A DNA stretch of 64,000 nt from Protula sp. h YS-2021. Lineage: Eukaryota > Annelida > Polychaeta > Sabellida > Serpulidae. The stretch's first letter is position 1, and each line of letters starts with the position of its first letter. Of the stretch, positions 9,028-17,505 are shown in pieces. The stretch lies in assembly GCA_949752745.1 (NCBI GenBank), contig OX457034.1:2514646-2578645 (forward strand), in the 5' to 3' direction. The translations under genes were made by a program, and so were the position numbers. The notes beneath the pieces are model-generated. The model worked only from the letters and a program-made list of their open reading frames with translations. It had not been told where the DNA came from and ran no database searches.

Positions 9028-9870
9028 GTTTACAAAGTTTCAATAAGTTTCAATTAAGCAAATAACCAAAGGTTCTTTATAAAGTTTGTTTACAAAGTTT
9101 CAATTATAAAAATAACTAAAGTTTTTTACAAAGTTTGTTTAAAAAGTTTGTTTACAAAGTTTGTTTACAAAGTTTGTTTACAAAGTTTGTTCACAAAGTT
9201 TGTTTATAAAGTTTGTTTGTAAAGTTTGTTTACAAAGTTTCAATTATGCAAATAACTAAAGTTTGTTTACAAAGTTTATTTACAAATTTTGTTTACAAAT
9301 TTTGTTTACAAAGTTTGCTTACAAATTTTTGTTTACAAAGTTTGTTTACAAAGTTTCAATTATACAAATAACTAAAGTTTGTTTACAAAGTTTGTTTACA
9401 AAGTTTGTTTACAAATTTTGTATACAAATTTTGTTTACAAAGTTTTAATAACTAAAGTGTGTTTACAAAGTTGTTTACAAAGTTTTAATTATACAAATAA
9501 CTAAAGTTTGTTTACAAAGTTTGCTTACAAAGTTTGTTTACAAATTTTGTTTACAAAGTTTGTTTACAAAGTTTGTTTACAAAGTTTGTTTACAAAGTTT
9601 TAATAACTAAAGTTTGTTTATAAAGTTTGCTTACAAAGTTTGTTTACAAAGTTTGTTTACAAATCTTGTTTATAAAGTTTCAATTATGCAAATAACTAAA
9701 GTTTGTTTACAAAGTTTGTTTATAAAGTTTGTTTACAAAGTTTGTTAATAAAGTTTGTTTACAAAGTTTGTTTATAAAGTTTCAATTATGCAAATAACTA
9801 AAGTTTGTTTACAAAGTTTGTTTATAAAGTTTGTTTACAAAGTTCACTTTTGTTTACAATGTTTCAATAA
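9028..9870. repeat. 13-bp tandem array (TTTGTTTACAAAG)
   Basis: A long run of TTTGTTTACAAAG copies is broken regularly by CAATTATGCAAATAACTAAAG, giving a secondary period of roughly 100 bp. The unit contains the partly palindromic TTTGTTTACAAA. Short open frames here are repeat translations. The array sits between the PolB ATG and two upstream TATA/splice-donor modules. Polinton flanks often carry such arrays, and its length is likely to vary between copies. Confidence 0.8.
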
Positions 9871-9925
9871 ACACTTACCGAAATGGTTGTCACTGTTGTT
9901 GTCTGGTGCTCATCCCTTATATACC
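9871..9925 (-). promoter_or_regulatory. TATA box plus splice-donor module, copy 1
   Basis: On the minus strand TATATAAGGGATGAGCA (9908-9923) is followed about 30-45 nt later by TTTCG|GTAAGTG (donor GT at 9877-9878), a near-consensus 5' splice site. This is the layout of a promoter with a short non-coding first exon pointing toward PolB. A related copy follows at 9972-10013. Function is inferred from sequence layout only. Confidence 0.4.
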
Positions 9926-9971
9926 ACTGTGATCCAATTGTTGTCTGTAACTTTTGCTTCCTTGCTCCACT

Positions 9972-10015
9972 CACCGATATGACTGTCACTGCTGGATGCT
10001 CATCCCTTATATACC
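9972..10015 (-). promoter_or_regulatory. TATA box plus splice-donor module, copy 2
   Basis: This is a diverged duplicate of the 9871-9925 module. The minus strand has TATATAAGGGATGAGCA and then ATATCG|GTGAGTGG. TATA, spacing and donor are all retained although the bases between have changed, which argues that these are the constrained parts. Confidence 0.4.
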
Positions 10016-10039
10016 CCTCTGATGCAACTTAAGCTGACT

Positions 10040-10225
10040 TGACAGGATGTTGCTCGCAGGGGAGGGGGGGGGAGTCCACACTTTTTACCATAGGGTCTGC
10101 CCAGACTGCCGTCTAGGGGGGGGGTCAGTCCCGACTGCCGCCTAGGGTGGGGGGGGAGTCAGTCCCGACTGCCGCCTAGGGGGGGAGGTCAGTCCCGACT
10201 GCCGCCTGGGGGGGGGGGGTCCTCA
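10040..10225. repeat. G-run repeats with a CAGTCCCGACTG hairpin
   Basis: About four units of ~35 bp, each with a run of 7-13 G and the short palindrome CAGTCCCGACTG (CAGTC/GACTG stem) followed by CCGCCTAGG. Dense G runs could form quadruplexes. The block marks an abrupt composition change from the AT-rich array to the left. It may lie near the Polinton end, but a terminal inverted repeat partner is not seen in the window. Confidence 0.7.
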
Positions 10226-10230
10226 CTTTG

Positions 10231-10273
10231 TTATCAGGGTTACGCCTATGGCTACGCCTATGGCTACGCCTAT
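10231..10273 (+). repeat. 12-bp tandem repeat GGCTACGCCTAT
   Basis: Three near-perfect copies of GG(C/T)TACGCCTAT lie directly before the CRE-like cluster. A further ACTACGCCTAT follows near 10323. Confidence 0.6.
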
Positions 10274-10405
10274 GACGTCACGTTACCATGCTTCGTTGCC
10301 ATCACAACAACACGTTGCCATGACTACGCCTATCACCTCACTTCCGGTCCAGACAACACTTCCGGTCCAGACGCTATGACGTCACTTCCAGACAGTATGA
10401 CGTCA
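10273..10405. promoter_or_regulatory. Cluster of CRE (TGACGTCA) and ETS-like (ACTTCCGG) sites
   Basis: Perfect TGACGTCA palindromes lie at 10273-10280, 10377-10384 and 10398-10405. ACTTCCGGT, the reverse of the ETS core CCGGAAGT, lies at 10340-10348 and 10358-10366. Such homotypic spacing is typical of promoters or enhancers bound by ATF/CREB and ETS factors. It sits between the PolB upstream region and the 3' end of the inverted PX-like pseudogene. Regulatory function is inferred. Confidence 0.45.
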
Positions 10406-10459
10406 CAAGGTGACGCAGAACTGTCGTTTCTATCCTACTGACCATTTTCAAAGTATGTT

Positions 10460-10760
10460 TCATTTTAACAGCAGTTGGGCTAACAAGGGCAATGCAAATC
10501 TAGCAATAGCTCCAATGAATCCTCCTTTCTGATTAATCAACTTGTTTTTTCTTCGACGTGATATCTTCTTATCTTCTAGAGTGCGAAGAGTGTGACGCTC
10601 ACTTTTAAGCTTAAAGGTAAATGTCCTCGCAATATATCCAAACAAATTTCAAACAAGCTAGTTAATTCCTCCTTAGTAGCTTGCTGTAGCAAGAATCTAC
10701 GCCGTTTAGGCCAACTACGTACGAGCAAGTGAAGAAAAGGCTTCGAATACGTTTAGACAT
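10460..10760 (-). pseudogene. Polinton PX-like small basic capsid-associated protein, broken
   Basis: It starts at ATG 10760 inside the ATPase stop (ATGTCTAA overlap). The recoverable pieces read a basic WPKRRRFL region, LTSLFEICLDILRGHLPLSL, then after a frameshift LEDKKISRRRKNKLINQKGG and a hydrophobic tail FIGAIARFALPLLAQLLLK. A basic N-terminal part followed by a GGF-hydrophobic tail is typical of a small Polinton/adintovirus protein downstream of the ATPase. It is likened to adenovirus core or membrane-lytic peptides. At least two frame breaks are present. The assignment rests on layout and pattern. Confidence 0.6.
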
Positions 10761-11414
10761 CTTGACTTCGAATGGTTAATTGACTTGGTTCTTGTTCATA
10801 CACCGCTTTATCAATATATACATAATGTGTATCTTTTGGTAAAATGCCTGTACGAACACGCAGTTAATCATTCGTCTTTGGTTTTAAATCAATGAATAAA
10901 TAACCATGAGGTTTGATTGTAGCATCTTGATAGGCTTCTATGAGAAACTGAGATCTTCCAGGATGCATTTGTCGCGCTAGTGTACTAGTTTGTTAAATGT
11001 CTCTAGGATTTTTAATCAGAATGATATAATGTGTATTATAATAACTAATATTTCGCTTCTCTTTACCATGATGGAATAAATTATGGACAATAAATATTAT
11101 GCTTAGATTTTGATGACTGCTGCCAAACTAAAGATATGTGTCATACGCTCATCACTATGACATTTAGTCATTAAGTCATCAATGATGAGTTAGTTTGGTT
11201 TTTTCGTGTTAAAGCGCTCTTCAATGTCATCTGGAATGGCTTGATAAAATTCAACATTTTTCATTCCCTTTTATAAAGGCTGATCTGCTGCATAGAGCCA
11301 TAAAATGGTTTTTGGAGATGGTTTAATCAACTTTTGTTGTAGAATTTCCTTCACCTGCGGCGTTCTACCACTGCCTGTAGGTCCAGAGACCAAACATGTA
11401 AATGGATGCTTCAT
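10753..11414 (-). pseudogene. Polinton FtsK/HerA-type packaging ATPase, broken (left arm)
   Basis: The ATG at 11414 overlaps the integrase stop (ATGA). The N-terminal part reads KHPFTCLVSGPTGSGRT with the P-loop lysine replaced by Arg, then KTILWLYAADQ before a stop. Later frame-broken pieces match the right-arm copy, and the C terminus reads ILPKDTHYVYIDKAVYEQEP. These ATPases pump DNA into the capsid. The mutated Walker A and multiple stops mean it is dead. It is the minus-strand arm of the inverted duplication. Confidence 0.75.
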
Positions 11415-12420
11415 TTTTGAATGTCTGTTTCTTTCACCCAACTGTTAAACTTCTTTGGCCAACCTAACCACTTGACAAATAATTCTTTACACCTCGTCTT
11501 TTACGTCTTTTCAAGACTTTTTCAATTCTATAAATAGATTCAATATCTTTGGTCACTTTCTGAAGTTCTTCTTCATAGAAATGCCCATCAATATCTTCAT
11601 CCAAAAAGTTTTTCACACGATACAAACGTATTCCTTGCTTCTTACAACGATGTGTGACAATGAAGACTTCTTGCGTCCATTTGATCTGATAATCCCGTTG
11701 AAATATATATTTTATGTGGGAAAGTCGAACATGATCACCAATTTTAAATTTGTAGGTTTTCTTCTTCTTCGGTTTCAATTTCAATTTATCTAGATATATA
11801 TACTTTCACACTTTAGATTCGTTGTCTTTACGAATCTCTGCTGGAGCATACTAATCAGAGAGAGAACCATGAGGTCTATGGTTGTAATTGTACACCAAGT
11901 CTGGAAGGATGTCTACATAACGGTAAGTTTGATTATGTAGAAAATATCGATACATCATTCCCTTTAGAGTACGAATGACTGTCTCAGCAAAGTTGACTTT
12001 GGTTTCATTCTTTGTGGTATAAGCATGAATCCCCTCCTTCTTCAAAAATGCTTTTACCCATCTGTTTTTAAGTTCCGTTTCTTTATCAGACCTTTATCCG
12101 AGTGTTCGATGTGTTTCATGAAAAATCTTTTGAAAAGCTTGTATGACACTGGTATGTGATTTATTAGGTATTGGCTACACCCACAAATATTTGGAAAACA
12201 CATTAATGACAATGAGTAAAAAGTGCGTGTTATCATTATAGGGAGCTATGTTTCCCATATCAGCCCCCTAAACTTGCTTGCTGTGGAAACCCAGACTATC
12301 AACTTTATCACTTAGACGCTTTTTGGGATGTTGTACATCACAGTCTTGATGTGAAGTCAGAAGATCCTGACTTTGACTTTGAATCTGCGTTCTATTCTGC
12401 TCGCAACGACGTGGAAGTAT
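11411..12420 (-). pseudogene. Polinton retrovirus-like integrase with chromodomain, broken (left arm)
   Basis: DDE-type integrase of the Polinton. Pieces in order: a region near 12.37-12.2 kb including GNIAPYNDNTHFLL and VINVFSKYLWV (first catalytic region); 12045-11851 with KVNFAETVIRTLKGMMYRYF carrying the catalytic Glu, and YNYNHRPHGSL; and 11784-11464 with KFKIGDHVRLSH and the chromodomain YRIEKVLKRRKRRGVK...KWLGWPKKFNSWV. Several stops and frameshifts are present. The gene reads into the ATPase with an ATGA overlap. Its 5' side faces the 12.41 kb palindrome, beyond which a second integrase copy points the other way. Confidence 0.8.
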
Positions 12421-12426
12421 ACTTCC
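12413..12426. repeat. 14-bp perfect palindrome GGAAGTATACTTCC
   Basis: A perfect palindrome, extendable imperfectly with flanking CGTGG/CGCG, in the spacer between the two divergent Polinton arms. It could be a fusion point of two element ends or a recombination scar. No terminal inverted repeat sequence is available for comparison. Confidence 0.55.
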
Positions 12427-12599
12427 GCGTGGTCGATTATTTGAGAGATTAGAAGAAGAGGAAACTGAACAGCTTTGTCAGGTAAGAGAACAACCTTTGA
12501 AGACATAACAATGTTTTTCTTTCTAGCAAATATAATCTTATGTGAGTGGTTTCAAAGTGAACAAAGAAAGTAAATGATAGAAGAGGTAGCAGACATTTT

Positions 12600-13236
12600 A
12601 AAAGATATTTTATTACTACGCCTATACAACAAAGAATGAAGCCAAAGCCAACTTTGCTAAGAGAGTCATTCGTACCCTAAAGGAATGATGTATCGGTATT
12701 TCCTACATAATCAAACCTATCGCTATGTAGACATTCTTCCAGACTTGGTGTATAATTACAACCATAGACCTCATGGCTCCCTTCCTAATAAGTATGCCTC
12801 TTCAGATATTCGAAAGGAAAAGGAATCTAAAGAGTGGAAGTATATGTATGTAGACAAATTAAAATTGAAACCAAAGAATGAAAAAAAACCTAAAAATTTA
12901 AACTTGGTGAACATGTTCGCATTTTCCACATGAAATACATGTTTCAACGGGATTTTCATATAAAGTGGACACAAGAAGTCTTCATTGTCACTCATCGTTA
13001 TAAGAAGAAAGGAATAATTTGTATCGTGTGAAAGACTTTTTGGACGACGATATTGATGAACATTTCTATGAAGAAGCACTGCAGAAAGTGACAAAAGATA
13101 TTCAATCCAGCTACAGAATTGAAAAGGTCTTGAAAACACGAAAAAGAAGAGTTGTTAAGGAATTAGATGTCAAGTGGTTAGGTTGGCCAAAGAAGTTTAT
13201 AACAGTTGGGTGAAAGAAACAGACATTCAAAAATGA
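12600..13236 (+). pseudogene. Polinton integrase C-terminal half with chromodomain, broken (right arm)
   Basis: Mirror copy of the left-arm integrase. From about 12617 it reads AYTTKNEAKANFAKRVIRTLK, so the catalytic Glu of the left copy (FAETV) is Lys here. Then come MMYRYFLHNQTYRYVDI and YNYNHRPHGSL, a frame-broken SH3-like region, YRVKDFLDDDIDEHF and the chromodomain SYRIEKVLKTRKRRVVKE...KWLGWPKKF. The stop overlaps the ATPase ATG (ATGA, 13233-13236). It is inactive because of frameshifts and catalytic loss. Confidence 0.8.
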
Positions 13237-13870
13237 AGCATCCATTCACATGTTTGGTCTCTGGACCTACAGGTAGTGGTGAAACTTCTCTGGTGAAGGA
13301 AATTCTAGAACAAAAGTTAATTAAACCCTCTCCAAAAACCATTTTGTGGCTCTATGCAGCAGATCAGTTTTGGTACAAGGGAATGAAAGGTGTAGAATTT
13401 TACCAAGGCATTTCAGACGATATTGAAGAGGGCTTTAACCCGAAAAACCAAACGTACTCATCATTGATGACTTAATGACCAAATGCCATAGTAATGAGCG
13501 TATTACACGTCTGTTTAGTGTTGGCAGCAGTCATCAAAATCTAAGCATCATTTTATTGTGCATAATTTATTCCATCATGGCAGAGAAATGCGAAATATTA
13601 GTTTGAATACACATTACATCATTCTGTTTAAAAATAGAGACAGCCAACAAATAAGTACATTAGCAAATGTATCCTTGAAAATCTCAGTTTCTCATAGAAG
13701 CCTATCAAGATGCTACTAGCAAACCTCATAGCTATTTATTCATTGATTAAAAAAGACAAATGATCAACTGCATATTCGAACAGGTATTTTACCAAAAGAT
13801 ATACATTATTTATATCTTGATAACGTGGTGTATGAACAAGAACCAAGTCATTTGACTATTCGCTGCCAAG
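13233..13870 (+). pseudogene. Polinton packaging ATPase, broken (right arm)
   Basis: It begins KHPFTCLVSGPTGSGETS; the Walker A lysine is Glu. It continues KTILWLYAADQFWYKGMKGVEFY and then, after a frame break, NVLIIDDLM (Walker B-type). Further broken pieces are FSVGSSHQNLSII, NTHYIILFKNR and ILPKDIHYLYLDNVVYEQEP. The order and sequence match the left-arm ATPase, so both come from the same family of Polinton. It is non-functional. Confidence 0.75.
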
Positions 13871-14080
13871 TGGGCCTAAACGAAGTAAATCCTTACTACA
13901 GCAAGCTACCAAGGAGGAATTAACCAGCTTGTTTGAAATTTGTTTGAATATATTGTAAAGACATTTACCCTTAAGCTCAAAAGGTATAAGGAATTCAAGC
14001 ATGGGCGTCATACCTTACGCACACTGGCAAATAGTAAGATATCACTTCGAAGAAGAAAGAAATTGAATATGTAGTGGTAG
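13862..14080 (+). pseudogene. Polinton PX-like protein remnant (right arm)
   Basis: Pieces in shifting frames match the left-arm copy: QQATKEELTSLFEICLNIL, then HTLRTLANSKISLRRRKKL. The glycine/hydrophobic tail is missing. Directly after it the sequence jumps to a PC4-like gene start on the other strand. A deletion therefore removed the rest of the virion genes, which lie between PX and PC4 in the presumed intact element. Confidence 0.6.
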
Positions 14081-14098
14081 TGGTAGTTGTGGGGATTT

Positions 14099-14173
14099 TT
14101 ACTTCAAGTCCTTGACTGTATCAGCAAGAGTATAGATATCAGTTGCAGATCTCTTACGACTTCCAACTTCCAT
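14099..14173 (-). pseudogene. PC4-like gene remnant (N terminus only)
   Basis: From ATG 14173 it encodes 24 residues including RKRSATDIYTLADTVKDLK, matching the start of the intact PC4-like gene at 2470-2820, then stops. The PC4 domain itself has been deleted. It lies downstream of a conserved TATA box and a PolB remnant in the same arrangement as the first copy. Confidence 0.65.
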
Positions 14174-14196
14174 GTTAACGCTACAGTGTTCACACG

Positions 14197-14926
14197 TCAA
14201 ATAACTCTGAAATTGGAAGAGCCCCCTTTTATAATGTCGTCTTGTCCATGGGCTAAGGTGGAATAGCCATCATTCAACATATATCGCTTGTCGTCATATG
14301 GGGAGAGGGCTTTCCTCAACTTCTTCGTGCCCTGTAGCCATCGTTTGAGTGTAGTTGAACAAACTGTCTCTGTACAGCATATGTTTAATGCGTCTTTGCC
14401 AAGCTCGAGTGATGACTTTGGCTGTACTTTTTTCTTTCCCACCATACATTAAACTGTACATTTTCGATCTGAGTCCAACAGACTCTTCAATGCGGATGCC
14501 TGCCGTCTCATCTTTCATGTTCCCAAGCACTTTTTTGTTTGCATTGGAATGCAGGAAATGATCTGACGGATAGTCACTTGTGTCGAACAAGTTAGAATCT
14601 TGTTGCATATCCTTGTAGATATCTTCCGTTTCCATGTCATAACATAGACTGTCGGTGTCGCTGAACAACAACTTGGCATTGAGATACTTGGCCATGATAT
14701 AATTGTAATGAAAGGCAAACATAAGCACTTTGCTGAGGTCAAAAATGGTGAGGAAGACTTGAATGGAATTAGCCAGAAGCAAATCCACTTTGAGCAAATG
14801 AACGGCGGTAAAATCTTCATTGAAAATTTTGAATTTGTGGAAAGAAGGTTTGACCACGAGTTTATTGACCGGCTTTTCCTTGTGTACAAGTTCAATATTC
14901 ATTCGCTTTCTCACATTTTCCATGGT
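14197..14926 (-). pseudogene. Polinton PolB C-terminal remnant, second copy
   Basis: It starts abruptly inside motif B (...KTMENVRKRMNIELVHKE) at 14926 and continues through motif C FSDTDSLCYDME, GLRSKMYSLMYGG and, after a ~35-bp deletion and frameshift near 14330, KLRKALSPYDDKRY...GYSTLAHGQ. It is clearly related to 2876-3824 but diverged. The 5' side is replaced by TG-rich satellite DNA at 14927, marking the end of Polinton sequence. Confidence 0.85.
14225..14233 (-). promoter_or_regulatory. TATA box upstream of the PC4 remnant
   Basis: TATAAAAGG followed by more G on the minus strand, 52 nt before ATG 14173. It is the counterpart of the box at 2875-2882. Here the string lacks the in-frame TAA, so the PolB remnant reads on to 14197. 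Confidence 0.55.
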
Positions 14927-15767
14927 TTTGTGTGTGTCTGTGTGTGTGCGCGTGTGTGTGTCTTTGAAAAAAAAGATTAACAGCCAAATTCACAAGCATG
15001 TTACACAAGCACTTAAGTAAGAAAAAGTGAATCGCATCATGATTATTCTGCTTCTCTGTCAGTTTTTTAAGTCTGTTTCTCTATTAGCTTTTCTGTCAGT
15101 CTTTCTCTCCGCTTTTCTGTCAGTTTCTATGTCTGCTTCTCTGTCAACTTTTCTGTCTGCTTCTCTTGCCGTATCTCGGTCGGCTTCTCTGTCAGCTTTT
15201 CTGTCTGCTTCACTGACTATCTCTGCGGGCTTATCTGTTGGCTTTTCTGTCTTCTTTTCTTTATGCATTTGTATCTGTTTTGTGTCTGCATTTGTGTCAG
15301 CTTTTCTGTCTGCTTTTCTGTTGTCTTTTGAACAGGCTGCTCATACATTAGCATGACTGCATTCTGTCACGGAAGATGTAACATATGTGACAGCTTCGGC
15401 GTGGTTGTAATACCACTACTCCCATCTTATACATCTCTACCATCGGTGTACCCTTTGGATGATGGTCTGTAAAATAACGAGGAATTTAAACCCAAGAAAA
15501 GAACACGGAACCAAATTGTCAATTCTCTTTGTCTTTTGTGAGACAGACTAGTAAAGCGGGCTTGGCTCAAAAGTTTGTGAAGGAAAAAAGAGGATAAGAA
15601 TGTTTATAGAGGGACAGTGTATTTCAGTTTATCGCAGTGCGTACATCCACACTCACGCTCTGTCTGCAAAGAGTTCTCTAGTACGCTACAGATTGCTTCC
15701 TGGTTTAAGAGTCAAGTCAAATACACCATTGATGTCGATAGCGAAAGAACATGTGGAGAAAGGAGGG
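14927..15767 (-). repeat. Complex satellite unit, inverted orientation
   Basis: One unit of the ~1 kb satellite in reverse orientation relative to the copies at 24.57-39.17 kb. It has a TG tract, a block with CTGTCAGCTTTTCTGTCTGC minisatellite (15050-15320), the conserved CACGGAAGATGTA block near 15380, and a conserved GTTTATAGAGGGACAGTG segment near 15600. It ends where BEL/Pao element 1 is inserted (target site GAGGG 15763-15767) and resumes at 24485. Open frames on both strands are repeat translations. Confidence 0.75.
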
Positions 15768-17067
15768 TATGACGGACTTCGGCGCATGGGAGCAAAGGGA
15801 ACTGGACGGACGGACGAATGTAGAAAACAGCGGCTCAAGCAGCGGCTCAAGCAATTCAACAAAAACAAATAATAATAATAATAACAAGATTCCAATATAT
15901 TAAATAACAAACATGGCTCATAATTAATAAAGCTCAAAGCATTATCAATTAATCGCTTAACCTGCATGCACTACAAATTATTTAAATTAAATCTTTCAAA
16001 TGAAATTATTAACGGTTCTATCGAGACAAGCATTCACTCGAAAATAAGTAATAACATGAACTCCCCAATTAGTACCATATTCATGTATTCAAATTACTAC
16101 CAGAACTAACCGAAGTTTTGCCATGTCCTCTACATACAGCATTAGGCTTGATGTTCAGCTGGGCGTCCGATCCTCTTCGACTGACCAAGCAACAAAAAAA
16201 ACAATTTATTAACTAAACGAGGACAAATATTTACAAAAATGACTGGGCTAAAATGGAAGGTAGCACACAAGGTCAAGTTAAGTACATGCGTAAGTCATGT
16301 CTCTCTTAATAAGTCACGTGACATCCTGTAACAGCACATAAAACAGTACGTCGTGCACAACAGTGCACCGAAAGAACGGCGAAACGTGCCCTTGCTGACC
16401 CCATGCATCACAAAATAGCTCACTTCGGACAAGGACCTGCTTCATCGCATTTACAGCACTGATACCTATCATTTATAAAGGAGGTTTGTGGGGATCAAAA
16501 TGCTATAACTCAAAGTTAATGGACTTGTCATAAATCTGATACAATTCCCTTTATCAACACAGGGTTGTTATTAAAATGGACTCCCTTGGTTTATGGCTAA
16601 TTCGAAGAAAAAAACTAAGTTAATTTCTACACATTTGAATGGGCCAATTCCAAAAGAAAATAAAACAAATACATTTGCTTTTAAAGACACTAGGCTCGTG
16701 GAACCGAAGGATACGATTTAACTTCATGAATTCACCAACCACCAACAAATTTATTTAAAGGGAACATGGAGCCAAAATGTGTCTACGAAAGGTTGAAATA
16801 AAATGTGTCTTATGCTGCTTTTTGTGACCGCGCGCGACTAATTAGAAGGATGATGCATTATCTACAGTACTCAATTACCGCCTACAAAACTAAACCATGC
16901 CAACTTAAATTAACTACTAACCGAAATGTCTTCATGCCAAGTTCCCATTCTTCTCAAAAAAATGGTTCCTTCGCCGTTCTATTCCACGTGCAGGAGAAAG
17001 AAATTTCGAGAATCGCACATATATATATATGAACATGTCTACATGCATTTTGGCTGTAAGCGCAACA
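15768..17067 (-). repeat. 3' LTR of BEL/Pao element 1
   Basis: On the minus strand it starts TGTTGCGCTTACAG and ends at ...AAGTCCGTCATA. It is collinear with 23315-24484 except for an additional ~157-bp segment (about 16044-16200). Near its minus-strand start is an AT-rich TATATATATG string (17019-17031) that could act as the U3 TATA element. Confidence 0.85.
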
Positions 17068-17505
17068 CATGGCTCCCCAAATTTTAATTGCCTTTCAAAT
17101 TTCGCCAGTTGGCATAGTTCAGCAGTAATTAACACACATAAAGAACTCATAACAAAGCAGTGATTGTGCAATTTAACAAAGTGTACATTGGCATGAACAC
17201 ACAAACACATGCCACAAAGAAGCCCAAACGCAAGCCAGGCTCAACAACAGGGAATACCCCGAACACTAATCAATTAATGACTACCCAATGACGACATTAA
17301 GATAAAACACAATTACATAACGCAAGAAAACCAAAGCACATGTCTCCTCGACGGGGAATACATACCCCGAAAACTAGACAACTAAACTAGTTACATTTAC
17401 ATACCATTGTAATTACATCACAACATTAAGCTTCTAATAACAAGATTAATTTGTGAACCGGACGCTCAAGATAAACAGTGTCACGAACTCGTTTTCCACT
17501 TTTAT

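Noticed and set aside
8502..10460. Polinton terminal inverted repeat
   Set aside because: No inverted partner or element end could be recognised by eye; a self-alignment or comparison with an intact copy is needed.
15059..15268. Asp/Arg/Ala-rich 69-aa frame
   Set aside because: It is a translation of the 12-bp satellite repeat in inverted orientation.
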